Origin: AM-2324 sp042091035
GTDB lineage: Bacteria; Bacteroidota; Bacteroidia; Chitinophagales; Saprospiraceae
DNA length: 20,358 nucleotides
Assembly: GCA_042091035.1 (NCBI GenBank)
Contig: JBELIG010000039.1
Location: forward strand, 1 to 20,358
Direction: 5' to 3'
The position numbers and the translations under genes are program-made. The notes under the pieces are model-generated. The model was not told where the DNA came from. It was given only the letters and a program-made list of their open reading frames with translations, and searched no databases. Shown here piece after piece: positions 7,357 through 16,301 of this stretch (the stretch's first letter is position 1; each line of letters starts with the position of its first letter).

Positions 7357-9258
7357 ATGAAAATTATACTATACCCCCTCATTCTACTTTCTTTTGTAAA
7401 TAAGAATTTTGCACAAACCTGTAATGCTATTGAGTTATTGAATGCTGACTATGCAGTGCAAGCAGATGCTATTGTATGTAGTGAAACTACTGAACTTCAA
7501 TTTTCCAATAAAAACAATGTTGTTGTTACCAAGCGTAAGTCAGTCATCGTTCTAAACGATGCAGGTAGAAGGCATGGTCATACGGTTATTTTCTACGATA
7601 AGAATCAAAAAATAAAAAAAGCTAGCGCTAGATTTTATAACAGGTTTGGTAAAGAAACTAAAAAGATATCCAAGAAGGATTTTAAAGATCAGAGTGCTAT
7701 CAATGATTTCTCCTTATACGAAGATAGCAGAGTGCTTTATTACGATGGTGGACCTGCCGATTATCCATACATAGTTGAATATGAATATTCTTATGAGACC
7801 TCAAATACATTGTATTTACCAACTTGGAATCCAATTAGCAGCTATAATTTAGCTGTGCTAGAAAGCAATTTGATTATAAATTTTCCGGCCGATATGACTT
7901 TCAATAAATCGGAGTCCAATTTGGAAGATTTTGATATTTCTACCTCAGAAACTTATGGTCAACTTAGCTATTCTCTCACTGCTGCCATGCCAATAAAGGA
8001 AGAGCGGTATAGTATACCTTTATCATCTTTTGGACCTAGAGTAAAACTATCACCAACTAACTTTTCTCACGAGGGTATTAATGGTGAGTTCAACTCTTGG
8101 GAGGATGTTGGTAGATGGATTGAAGAAGAACTATTGATTGGCCAAGATCAGCTACCGGCAGATGCTATAAGTGATATCAAATCACTTACTAAAGGTGTTA
8201 CAGATGATCGTGAAAAGGTCCGTTTGGTTTATGAATATATGCAGCAAAAATGCAGATATATAAGTGTTCAAATTGGTATAGGTGGCTGGAAGCCTATGCA
8301 GGCTGCGGATGTTCATCGCTTGAGTTACGGAGATTGTAAGGCACTCGTAAACTATACCAAGGCTTTATTAAATGCAGCTGATGTTCCGTCTTATTATACC
8401 ATTGTTTACGCAGGCTCTGTCCCAGTGGACATTGATTCATCCTTTACTTCATTGCAAGGAAATCATGCAATACTTCAAGTTCCTTTTGAGAAGGATACTA
8501 TGTGGCTTGAGTGTACAAATGATAAAGCAGCACCGGGATATATTTCAGGATTTACGGATGACCGCGATGTTTTAGTTGTATATCCAGAAGGGGGCACTAT
8601 CATACACACCAAAAAGTATATAGAAGAGTATAATAGAAAGCGGGTAGATGGAACCATGCAGATTTCAGAAGATGGTTCATTGGCGATCGATTTCAAAATA
8701 GAGAGCAAAGGTGCTCAATACGGAGCGGTTAAGTGGCTAAATAACCTGAAGGAGGATGAAATAGATAAGTACTATAAAAGTTTATGGAATCTGCCTGGTG
8801 TGGAGATTGGTTCAGTTAATTTTTCGGATAATAGGACCGCTGAGCTTTTTAGAGAAAAGCTCAAAATGAAGGTCCCCGCTTATGTTCAGAAAATGGGCAA
8901 CTTAGTTATGTTTAGACCCTATGTTTTGTGTTTAGACGAGGACTTTAATACAACCACTTCTTTGGAAAAGAAATACGACTTTTTTCTGGAAGAAGGAAGA
9001 AATACAACGGATGAATTTATCATTGAGATTCCTGAGGGATTTAAATTAGAAGACCTTCCTAAAACTTTAGAATTAGAACATGATTTTGGAAAATATACTT
9101 ACAGTTGTAGCCCATTAGAAGGGAATAGATTACAATTCAGACGCACTTTGTTACTCAAAAAAGGGCGATATGACAAAGCAGATTATTACACCTATGCAGA
9201 CTTCATAAAATCAATAAACAAAAATGACGAGCAGTACCTCCTATTTAAAAAGAACTAA
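7357..9258 (+). CDS. Exported DUF3857/transglutaminase-like protein with intact catalytic triad
   Basis: 633 residues with a Sec signal (MKIILYPLILLSFVNKNFAQ). An N-terminal DUF3857 beta-rich domain (about 40-230) contains RKSVIVLNDAGRR and YPYIVEYEYSY. A transglutaminase-like core follows (about 285-400), with C327 in YGDCKALVNYTKALL, H370 in GNHAILQV and D389 in LECTND, the full Cys-His-Asp triad. The C-terminal part (about 420-630) is a further beta-rich domain (DUF3858-like), ending without a T9SS tail. Proteins of this kind are common in Bacteroidota, presumably periplasmic or envelope associated; the reaction (peptidase or transglutaminase) is not established for most. The stop lies inside the next gene, a divergent paralogue that overlaps by 35 bases, so the two are translated from one mRNA. 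Confidence 0.9.
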   Translation: MKIILYPLILLSFVNKNFAQTCNAIELLNADYAVQADAIVCSETTELQFSNKNNVVVTKRKSVIVLNDAGRRHGHTVIFYDKNQKIKKASARFYNRFGKETKKISKKDFKDQSAINDFSLYEDSRVLYYDGGPADYPYIVEYEYSYETSNTLYLPTWNPISSYNLAVLESNLIINFPADMTFNKSESNLEDFDISTSETYGQLSYSLTAAMPIKEERYSIPLSSFGPRVKLSPTNFSHEGINGEFNSWEDVGRWIEEELLIGQDQLPADAISDIKSLTKGVTDDREKVRLVYEYMQQKCRYISVQIGIGGWKPMQAADVHRLSYGDCKALVNYTKALLNAADVPSYYTIVYAGSVPVDIDSSFTSLQGNHAILQVPFEKDTMWLECTNDKAAPGYISGFTDDRDVLVVYPEGGTIIHTKKYIEEYNRKRVDGTMQISEDGSLAIDFKIESKGAQYGAVKWLNNLKEDEIDKYYKSLWNLPGVEIGSVNFSDNRTAELFREKLKMKVPAYVQKMGNLVMFRPYVLCLDEDFNTTTSLEKKYDFFLEEGRNTTDEFIIEIPEGFKLEDLPKTLELEHDFGKYTYSCSPLEGNRLQFRRTLLLKKGRYDKADYYTYADFIKSINKNDEQYLLFKKN

Positions 9259-11265
9259 ATTTTATGCCCCCCTTATTCTATTGTTTTTTTGTTTTATTAC
9301 TTTAGGTAATGCACAGAAATCAACAAATAAATTTGGTAAGGCAGTACTTGATGAATTAAAAAAGAAAAACAGCAGCATTGAACCTGAAGCTGATGCAGAA
9401 TACCTCTTAAATAATTGCTGGACTAAATTGTCATATGAACCCGGCTTGGGCTGGAGGCGGAGGATGATTATACATAAAAAGATCAAAATATACAGTAAGG
9501 AAGATGCCTCGGATTGGGCAAATGTGATATTTAGCCTTTATGGTAAGGATACTTATTCTAGCTTGAAGGTAGTCACGCATAATTTGGTTGATGGAAAGTC
9601 TGTGTCAGATCAAATATCTAAGAAAGATATCTTCCGGGAAAATGTTACTGAGGAAAAAGAAAATGTTCGATTTACCTTTCCAAATGTAAAAGATGGATCA
9701 GTCCTTGAGTGGAAATATGAGCTTATGTCTGAAAATATATTCTCATTGGGCACTTGGTATTTTCAGTATAGTATTCCTGTGGTTCATTCTTCCTACAAAG
9801 TATCGATTCCCTCATATTTCAATTATCAATCTCGTCTTATTGGCTTTGACAAGCCTTCGGACAAGGTTGTGGATTATGGGAGTGATGTCATTTACTTTGG
9901 AACGANNNNNNNNNNNNNNNNNNNNNNNNNNNNNNNNNNNNNNNNNNNNNNNNNNNNNNNNNNNNNNNNNNNNNNNNNNNNNNNNNNNNNNNNNNNNNNN
10001 NNNNNTTAAAACGCGAACAATTTGTTTTCAATATCAATAATTATAGAAACTCTATTCGTTTTGAGTTAGAATCCTACAAAGAGCCAAATCAAGATCAACA
10101 AGATTTTACAAGCACCTGGGCCTCGATTGCTGTGGTATTGATGAAGGACAAAGAACTTGGATTACAGTTAAATAGAAAAGCTTTTCTTAAAGATTTCTTT
10201 TCAGAGATGAATCCTGAGCTAAAAGGGAAAAGCGATAAAGATAAAATGCGAATCCTTTTTGATTATGTTCGGACAAATATGAAATGGAATAATAATCGCA
10301 GTAAATATGTTGATGAGGGAATAAAGAAGGCCTTTGAGGGCCGCATCGGCAATTCCGCTGAGATCAATCTTCTATTGATTAATATGCTACGTCAGGCAGG
10401 CTTAGAGGCAAATCCACTAGTTTTAAGTACAACGGATAATGGGGCTATTATCAATGAATGTCCCTCAATACTTCAACTTAACTATTTAGTTACAGCTGTA
10501 GAAATCGACGGGAAGACCTATCTAATGGATGCAGCGCATAAGTATTCAAATATTAATGCTTTACCATTCTATTGTTTGAATTACACGGGATTCGTGCTTT
10601 ATAAAAAAGGCTTTAAAGCGGTTGATCTATCAAGCAAAAGTGTGGAACGCATAAAGATTATCTCAAAAGTAGATGCAGAGGGACTTCTATCGGGGTCTTT
10701 TCAAAAAATGGAATTTGGACACGCTACAATCGAGGATCGTTCTCAGTTAGAGTCGGATGAGGCTGAATTAGTTGAGGTTATCAAAGAGATGCATGAAGGT
10801 ATCGTAAAAGATAGCTTTGAGTTTGTAAACAAGACGAATGTTAAGCAACCTCTTTTGACCAACTATACTTTTGAGGATGAGACTAATATTCAAAAGATAG
10901 GCGATCGACTGTTTATTAATCCATTATTATACATTGGACAGGATGAGAATCCCTTCAAAAAAGAAGGACGAAAGTTTCCAGTTGAGATAGGGAGTAGTAT
11001 TCAAGAGAATTACAATATTAGTTTAGAATTACCAGAGGGTTACACAGTAGAATATCTTCCTCAGGCTATAAAGCTTGAATTGCCAGATAACTTAGGTAGT
11101 TATTATTTTGCTGTTTCGGAAGGGGATACTAGTATAAATGCGATTCGGAAATTGAGCTTGAATAGGCCAATATATAGTGCAGCAGAAGCTGCTGGATTGA
11201 GAGAACTTTTTCTAAGAATTGTTGAAGTGGAAGCAGAAAAGATTATCCTTTCAAAGGTTGAATAA
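9224..11265 (+). CDS. Exported DUF3857/transglutaminase-like paralogue, probable pseudoenzyme (interrupted by scaffold gap)
   Basis: Two coding pieces on either side of a 100-N gap form one gene. The first (9224-9905) starts within the previous gene and has a signal peptide (hydrophobic core APLILLFFCFITLGNAQ) and a DUF3857 domain (RRRMIIHKKIKIYS; VTHNLVDGKSV; GSVLEWKYELMS). The second is open from 10006, before the ATG at 10132, and contains FVFNINNYRNSIRFELESY and the transglutaminase-like core. The pieces differ in frame only because the gap length is arbitrary. The catalytic Cys position is Ser (GNSAEINLLLINMLRQAGL, codon at 10354), the His position is Tyr (LNYLVTAVE, codon at 10483), and Asp is kept (LMDAAHKY, codon at 10528). 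I therefore infer a structural or regulatory partner of the upstream enzyme-like protein. A hairpin terminator follows. Confidence 0.88.
9906..10005. other. Assembly gap (100 N) inside a coding region
   Basis: Exactly 100 unknown bases that interrupt the second DUF3857/transglutaminase-like gene between its N-terminal domain and the segment starting LKREQFVFNI. Because the size is a placeholder, the apparent frame change across the gap carries no meaning. Confidence 0.98.
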
Positions 11266-11283
11266 TTAAGCCTGATCAAAAAG

Positions 11284-11321
11284 AAATGCGATCTAAACAA
11301 CAAACCGTTTAGATCGCATTT
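11284..11321. terminator. Bidirectional hairpin terminator between convergent genes
   Basis: A perfect 15-bp stem (AAATGCGATCTAAAC, 11284-11298; complement 11307-11321) with an eight-base loop is followed by more T residues to 11326. It ends the plus-strand transglutaminase-like pair. It also lies directly downstream of the minus-strand CotH gene, whose stop codon is at 11325-11327, although the A-run on the left is short for that direction. Confidence 0.9.
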
Positions 11322-11324
11322 TTT

Positions 11325-13715
11325 TTATAGAAGAATTAAAGGCTGAACGATATTTCCAACTTTTACGTGATACATACCTCTTGCCCAATCCGAACAGTCC
11401 AAACTTCCGTTTTGATCAATGGATTTTTCTGAAATGCATACACCTAAGGAATTATAGACCTTTACAAGCTTAGGCTTATTGTCTACAGACTTAAATTCTA
11501 TTTGTACACTATGCTTTGCAGGATTAGGATAAAGTACTAATTCTGACACCTCCATTTGGATCTTTTCTACCCCAACTGCATTGTCATTGTTTTCATTAAA
11601 AGTAGGGTCCTTGATCACAAAGTCACCAGTTCCATTTGGGGAACGTGCATAGCCTTTATCCGTTTGTTGTGCTCCAAATACTACTTGATCGATAAGCTCT
11701 TCACTAGGGTTGGATAAGAATAATTCTTCTCCGTCCTTATCGAGTTTAAAGTTGGCGTGTAGGCCATCCTGTGATCCATCTTCATCTGCCCAGATTATAA
11801 GATAATCATTTGCACCAATAGAAGTTCCTTGGGGAATTTCCCATTTTGTAAGGTTTGTAAAATTATCGGAGAGGAAGTACCCAGATAGGTCTATAGATTG
11901 ATTTGACAGGTTGTGTAGTTCGATCCAATCATCATATTCCCCATCCTGATCTGCTGCAGTAATATCATTGGATGCTAGAAGTTCATTGATTACAACATCA
12001 TCCGAAACTAAGCCCGTCAGTGCTACGCGGTATAAGAATACATCATGCTCAGCCCCCACTGGTTCATAGGAGCGAGTACCGGGGTTATCTCCCTTTATAG
12101 CTTCTACATAGTATCTGACGTATGATCCTCCGGAGAAAGCAGGGATGTTTGCACCGAAAACACCGTCATTTGCTGCTCCATCATTATGTTGACCATCATC
12201 AAGCATCTCTGTATGATCAAAAGCACCCATTAAACCCTCTCCATAGTATAGTAGAATTTGATCCACTGATCCACCATCAATCTTAGCACTGACATCAACT
12301 GTCTGATCTGGGGAAGGTTGCTGGAAGTCAGTGCCGTCAACTGCGTAACTAACTTCTGAAATATTGAGTGCTGTTCTACTGATTGCATTATTACTGAGGA
12401 GTACATTTCGACGTTGAACGAAGAAATCTTTTAGCTCTTCAACATCTTGAAGAAACTGTTGGTAGCTGAATAGATCGTCACCAATAGGATCATCTGCTTC
12501 AAGGTCATTGATCAGGTCTGCGTAGAAATCGATCTTGTCATGAATCATATTTAAATCCATGTAGTCGTTTACAATCGTGCGACAGTGGGCAAGGTATCTT
12601 TGTCTGAATTCGGGTACCTGCATTAGCTTATGCATAAGCGGAAAGCACTCGTCATTTTCTCTTTTAAAAGGAGACCATCCGATTAGGTTTGTTTCCATAG
12701 TGCTATTTCCATCATACTCGAGTGGCATAAGAACTTCTGTGGCATCATCGAAGTACACATAATAGTCCATTCTACCTTTGTAAATATAGCCATCCTCATC
12801 TGTTAGCATGAGCTCATGTGCAAGGAACCAAAGTGTTTTATCGATATCGAAGTATTGACCAAGAGAATCAGCAAGTTGGTCAACAGGAAGGTTGTTCAAT
12901 TTATCTATCGCAGTGATTAGGTCACCCCAAGGATCTAATCGATCACTTCCTTTTAGGTCATAATAGTTTTGGTATTCAGTACTATCGGTACCAAGCCAGT
13001 TGAGCGAAGAAGGGCCACCGCCCCAACCATTGCCACCATTGCCTGGACCGCCCATACCACCACTGCAGGGACCGCTTGGAGGGGGAGGAGGAGGTCCGCC
13101 ACCACCACCTGGTTCCCAGTTTGGATCTGTACAACGGAAGCGACTTCCGTTATCGTTCAAAAACCACTCTCTGACATAATCATTATTGAGTTGTTGGACA
13201 TTGGTATATGATCCCCAATTTTGTCCATTGATCTTTAAATGGACAAAATTACTTTTTAGACTTGGGTTGTAATGCCTGCCTATCCAGTTAAAGAGTACTT
13301 CTCTTAGATTGGAGGGGTCTTGAAAGCCACAATTCAGATTTGTTGTTTGATAGCCTTCGATATCTAAACTTTCATCCGTATAGTCAATTGAGATATTAAA
13401 AGATTTCTTTTGAGTATTGTTCATGAAATCGGAAGTAGCGCCTTTAAAGCGAACACCGACACCCTCGTATTCTATACCCTCATAAGTTAACTTAGCAGGT
13501 GTGTCCTCGTCAAGTAGGCTCCAAAAATTGGATTGGTCAAATTCTAATTCTATGACTTTTACCTGTGTGTCATCATAAAATCCAGTAGTCTGATTTCCTC
13601 CAAGCGTGAGCATTCTTCCATCTGGGGATATGTTCATCTCCTCTGGTAATTGCTGAGCAAAAATACCTGCACACCAGCAAGTAGTCATTAGTATTAACGT
13701 GATTTTTCTTAACAT
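11325..13715 (-). CDS. Secreted CotH-kinase family protein with lamin-tail domain and T9SS sorting domain
   Basis: 796 residues with a signal peptide ending at about A20 (GIFAQQ). Residues about 50-440 match the CotH family: VGVRFKGATS, the SFNISID and NLREVLFNWIG segments, HLKINGQNWGSYTNVQQ, LTDEDGYIYKGRMDYYVYFDD, and MPLEYDGNS where the metal-binding acidic motif of CotH kinases falls. CotH of Bacillus is a protein kinase of the spore coat; the role of the bacteroidotal secreted forms is not known. A lamin-tail (LTD) domain lies at about 590-690 (INELLASND; DDWIELHNLSNQSIDLSGYFLSD). The C-terminal 80 residues are a T9SS sorting domain (LVLYPNPAKHSVQIEF ... GMYHVKVG). A Gly/Pro-rich low-complexity stretch (about 202-234) sits inside the CotH region. 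No partner gene is adjacent on the same strand, so it looks monocistronic. Confidence 0.92.
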   Translation of the reverse strand: MLRKITLILMTTCWCAGIFAQQLPEEMNISPDGRMLTLGGNQTTGFYDDTQVKVIELEFDQSNFWSLLDEDTPAKLTYEGIEYEGVGVRFKGATSDFMNNTQKKSFNISIDYTDESLDIEGYQTTNLNCGFQDPSNLREVLFNWIGRHYNPSLKSNFVHLKINGQNWGSYTNVQQLNNDYVREWFLNDNGSRFRCTDPNWEPGGGGGPPPPPPSGPCSGGMGGPGNGGNGWGGGPSSLNWLGTDSTEYQNYYDLKGSDRLDPWGDLITAIDKLNNLPVDQLADSLGQYFDIDKTLWFLAHELMLTDEDGYIYKGRMDYYVYFDDATEVLMPLEYDGNSTMETNLIGWSPFKRENDECFPLMHKLMQVPEFRQRYLAHCRTIVNDYMDLNMIHDKIDFYADLINDLEADDPIGDDLFSYQQFLQDVEELKDFFVQRRNVLLSNNAISRTALNISEVSYAVDGTDFQQPSPDQTVDVSAKIDGGSVDQILLYYGEGLMGAFDHTEMLDDGQHNDGAANDGVFGANIPAFSGGSYVRYYVEAIKGDNPGTRSYEPVGAEHDVFLYRVALTGLVSDDVVINELLASNDITAADQDGEYDDWIELHNLSNQSIDLSGYFLSDNFTNLTKWEIPQGTSIGANDYLIIWADEDGSQDGLHANFKLDKDGEELFLSNPSEELIDQVVFGAQQTDKGYARSPNGTGDFVIKDPTFNENNDNAVGVEKIQMEVSELVLYPNPAKHSVQIEFKSVDNKPKLVKVYNSLGVCISEKSIDQNGSLDCSDWARGMYHVKVGNIVQPLILL

Positions 13716-14091
13716 TCGAGTTAGATTGAATTAAGCGATTCTGTATTAGACTTCAAAAAGGGCAGATAGTTTAATTAGATTGAAGGAGTTACTGGTTTTC
13801 TGTCAAAGGGGAAGATTTATGTTAGCTTAAGTTAGGTCTTTTTTGCATGAACAAGGAAGAATGGCACCATTTTATAAGACTTATTGTAGTTGCATTATCA
13901 ATTTAATCATCGAGTTCGCGTTGAAAAAAATCGAGTTCAATATTATGAAATAGATAGGCTTAGTTAAATTGTTTTCGGTTGGATTAAACCTACAAAAATA
14001 TTTTGCGTCTAAGGTTTTGTACAGGAATTCTTATCTTATGATTGCAATCCTGGATGTATTGTATGTTTTTTAGAATAAGCAGAATCATTTA
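13716..14091. other. Divergent intergenic region with promoters and a short direct repeat
   Basis: 376 bases separate the divergent CotH and redoxin genes. I see no convincing gene here; the longest ATG frame noted (13847) is 19 codons. A nine-base direct repeat, ATCGAGTTC, occurs at 13909-13917 and 13930-13938, 21 bases apart from start to start. A promoter-like element for the plus-strand gene lies at 14042-14069. Confidence 0.6.
14042..14069 (+). promoter_or_regulatory. Candidate Bacteroidota-type promoter for the redoxin/copper monooxygenase pair
   Basis: TTG (14042-14044), a 17-base spacer and TATGTTTT (14062-14069) match the Bacteroidota pattern with one deviation in TAnnTTTG. Transcription would start near 14076, only about 16 bases before the ATG at 14092, so the untranslated leader would be short. 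Confidence 0.35.
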
Positions 14092-14601
14092 ATGAAAATA
14101 TTATCAATTCTAATAGTGCTTCTATTTGCACTTCATGCGCTGAGTGCTCAAGATTACTCTGATAGTATCTCAGTTAATTTTTTTCTGCTAGACGAGTGCA
14201 GGATAAGTCAAAGCATTTCTGGTGAAGTCAACTATGTAGATTCTGTTTATAATACTGTTCCATTTTATTTTAAGGCTTATTTTCCCAGTGAACTAAAGAG
14301 AGATGAGGAGATTAGTGAATTTATGAAGACGTATAAACTCGATATAGATTATACAGCAGATTACGATCGTAAGGCCACGAACTTTTATGGTGCTAGGGTA
14401 GCTCCGGAAGTTGTTGTTTACGATGAGAGAAACAAAAAGATATTATACAAAGGTAGGATCGATAATTCTTATGCTGATGTCGGTGTGAGAAGAAGAGTGA
14501 CTACATCTAGGGACCTACGCAAAGTTCTACAGCTAATTTTAGAGGGAAAAGCAATAAAGGATCCCAGGACTAAAGCAATTGGTTGTTACTTGAATCATTA
14601 A
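14092..14601 (+). CDS. Exported thioredoxin-fold (redoxin) protein lacking the CxxC pair
   Basis: 169 residues with a signal peptide (core LSILIVLLFALHALSAQ). The C-terminal half has the thioredoxin-fold signature of redoxins that accompany bacterial cytochrome c/copper monooxygenases: VAPEVVVYDERNKKILYKGRID with the cis-proline at P105, then TTSRDLRKVLQLILEGK and the ending DPRTKAIGCYLNH. Where related proteins have a Cys-Pro active site near the first strand, this one has DECRISQ, with a single Cys (C36) followed by Arg, so no CxxC redox pair exists; C165 near the end is the only other Cys. The protein is shorter than many relatives. It ends 12 bases before the copper monooxygenase gene, so the two are very probably one operon, and in other genomes equivalent domains are, as I recall, fused. 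Confidence 0.82.
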   Translation: MKILSILIVLLFALHALSAQDYSDSISVNFFLLDECRISQSISGEVNYVDSVYNTVPFYFKAYFPSELKRDEEISEFMKTYKLDIDYTADYDRKATNFYGARVAPEVVVYDERNKKILYKGRIDNSYADVGVRRRVTTSRDLRKVLQLILEGKAIKDPRTKAIGCYLNH

Positions 14602-14613
14602 AAAAGAAAAAAG

Positions 14614-16197
14614 ATGAAATCTTATTTTTTTACACTCGGTATGCTGTTTTTAGGCTTTTCGGGTTCTGCACAGATCACTTATTCAGCAGATATTGCAGAG
14701 ATCATTTATACCAAATGTGCTGCCTGTCACCGAGCTGGCGAGATTGGACCAATGGCTTTAACCAACTACGATGAGGTTAAGTCTTGGGGTACGATGATAG
14801 AGTATGTGACAGAAAATCGAATCATGCCTCCTTGGCAGCCAGATCCTAACTATTCAAGTTTATTAGGCGAAAATTATTTGACTTCGGAAGAAATTCAAAA
14901 AATTTCAGATTGGGTAGCAAGTGGCATGCCTCAGGGTAATCCTGCTGATGAACCTGAGTTTCCTGATTTCCCTACAGGTTCCGTTTTGGGAGAACCGGAT
15001 TTAGTATTAGAAATGGCTGAAGAGTGGATGCACGAAGGGAATTATGAAGATGATTATAGATATTTTGTATTACCAACGAACTTAGCTGAAGACAAGGTTA
15101 TCAAAGCGGTTGAGTTTAGACCAGGTAATCCGAAAATTGTCCATCATGCTCTTGTATTTGAAGATCTAAGTGGCGATGCAGCAGCCAATGATGCAGCAAC
15201 GCCTGAATATGGTTTTGATGGCTTTGGAAGTTTCTCCAATGGCGGACCTGCAAGTATTTTGGATCAAAAGCAATTTCCTGGATTTGTTCCAGGCCAAAAA
15301 CCAATTCGTTTTCCGGATGGCGTTGGACAGACTTTGCATGCAGGGGCGGATATTGTTTTACAATTACACTATGCACCCTGGCCTGTGAATGAATCGGATA
15401 AGTCGAAAATCAATATCTTCTTTATGGATGAGGAAGAAGAGGCTCTAGAACGTGAGTTGTACAGTGAGATTATGGTTCCTGTCCAGCCATATGTAAGTCA
15501 AGCATTTGTGATACCTGCTAATACCGTGAAAGAATTTCATGGTACCTACACGGTTCCAATTGATGTAAGTTTGGTAAATATAGCACCTCACATGCACCTG
15601 TTGGGTAAGCATTGGGAGATTTGGATGGAAAAGCCTGGTGGGGAAATTGTTAACCTGATTAATATTCCGGAATGGGACTTTAACTGGCAGGGCTCTTATT
15701 CTTTTGATAGATATATGATTGCTCCTGCAGGAACAGTAATTCATGCAGTTGCCAGTTACGATAATACCTCTACTAATCCGAATAACCCGAGTATTCCCCC
15801 TCAGTTTGTTACTTGGGGAGAAGGTACTACAGATGAGATGTTTTATTTGCCAATAGGCTTTGTGGTTTATCAACCGGGTGATGAAGATATTGTATTCAAC
15901 GATCCGACATCAGTATCTCATAAATGGGTAAGGGATGGCAGTGAGTTGTACCCGATTATGCCAAACCCAGTTGCGGATCATTCACTAATAGGATTTAACC
16001 TAACGAAGGGACAAGCCTTGAATATTCGAATTTTTGATACCAATGGTAAGTTGGTCAGAACTTTACGAAATGGCGAGTTCTTTAATATGGGCGAGCATCA
16101 CGTGGATTTATCCACCAGACAAATGACACCTGGTGTGTATTTTGTACAAATCGAAGGGAAAGATCTTATGATGACACAGAAGTTTGTCAAACAGTAA
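14614..16197 (+). CDS. Secreted cytochrome c - type II copper (PHM-like) monooxygenase with T9SS tail
   Basis: 527 residues. Signal peptide ends near A19 (GFSGSAQ). A cytochrome c-like domain (about 22-105) binds haem through CAACH (C35, C38, H39), with M71 in RIMPPW as a likely sixth ligand. The region about 140-430 matches the two-lobed copper type II ascorbate-dependent monooxygenase fold of peptidylglycine alpha-hydroxylating monooxygenase: H177/H178 (KIVHHALVF) and H252 (LQLHYAPW) as the first copper site, H326 and H328 (APHMHLLGK) and M409 (DEMFYLPIGF) as the second. All six ligands are present. The last 80 residues are a T9SS sorting domain (YPIMPNPVADHS; IRIFDTNGKLV; GVYFVQIEGKD). I infer a surface hydroxylase whose electrons may come through its own haem. 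Substrate is unknown. It follows the redoxin gene by 12 bases and is followed by a strong terminator. Confidence 0.93.
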   Translation: MKSYFFTLGMLFLGFSGSAQITYSADIAEIIYTKCAACHRAGEIGPMALTNYDEVKSWGTMIEYVTENRIMPPWQPDPNYSSLLGENYLTSEEIQKISDWVASGMPQGNPADEPEFPDFPTGSVLGEPDLVLEMAEEWMHEGNYEDDYRYFVLPTNLAEDKVIKAVEFRPGNPKIVHHALVFEDLSGDAAANDAATPEYGFDGFGSFSNGGPASILDQKQFPGFVPGQKPIRFPDGVGQTLHAGADIVLQLHYAPWPVNESDKSKINIFFMDEEEEALERELYSEIMVPVQPYVSQAFVIPANTVKEFHGTYTVPIDVSLVNIAPHMHLLGKHWEIWMEKPGGEIVNLINIPEWDFNWQGSYSFDRYMIAPAGTVIHAVASYDNTSTNPNNPSIPPQFVTWGEGTTDEMFYLPIGFVVYQPGDEDIVFNDPTSVSHKWVRDGSELYPIMPNPVADHSLIGFNLTKGQALNIRIFDTNGKLVRTLRNGEFFNMGEHHVDLSTRQMTPGVYFVQIEGKDLMMTQKFVKQ

Positions 16198-16215
16198 ACT
16201 GATTGAATTCTGGTA

Positions 16216-16257
16216 AAAAAAGCAGCAGACATGATTATTAATGTCTGCTGCTTTTTT
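16216..16257 (+). terminator. Rho-independent terminator of the redoxin/monooxygenase operon
   Basis: A perfect 17-bp stem (16216-16232 with 16241-16257; core GCAGCAGACAT) encloses an eight-base loop and ends in six T. It starts 19 bases after the monooxygenase stop. Confidence 0.92.
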
Positions 16258-16301
16258 ATTTTAGCCTTGTAGCAAACTCAAATTATGAAGGCTTTTTTTG
16301 A

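Noticed and set aside
9224..11265. Frameshift or two separate genes on either side of the N gap
   Set aside because: The gap has a placeholder length of 100, so frame cannot be compared across it. The downstream piece is open from 10006 and starts in mid-domain, which fits one interrupted gene.
10132..11265. ATG at 10132 as the start of an independent gene
   Set aside because: Coding similarity (FVFNINNYRNSIRFELESY) begins before this ATG, directly after the gap.
12969..13211. 80-codon plus-strand frame rich in Thr, Arg and Ala
   Set aside because: It is the antisense reading of the Gly/Pro-rich part of the CotH gene; the composition follows from that low-complexity DNA.
15445..15873. 142-codon frame on the minus strand
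   Set aside because: It is antisense to the copper monooxygenase, covers its ligand-bearing region and shows no signal peptide or recognisable domain.
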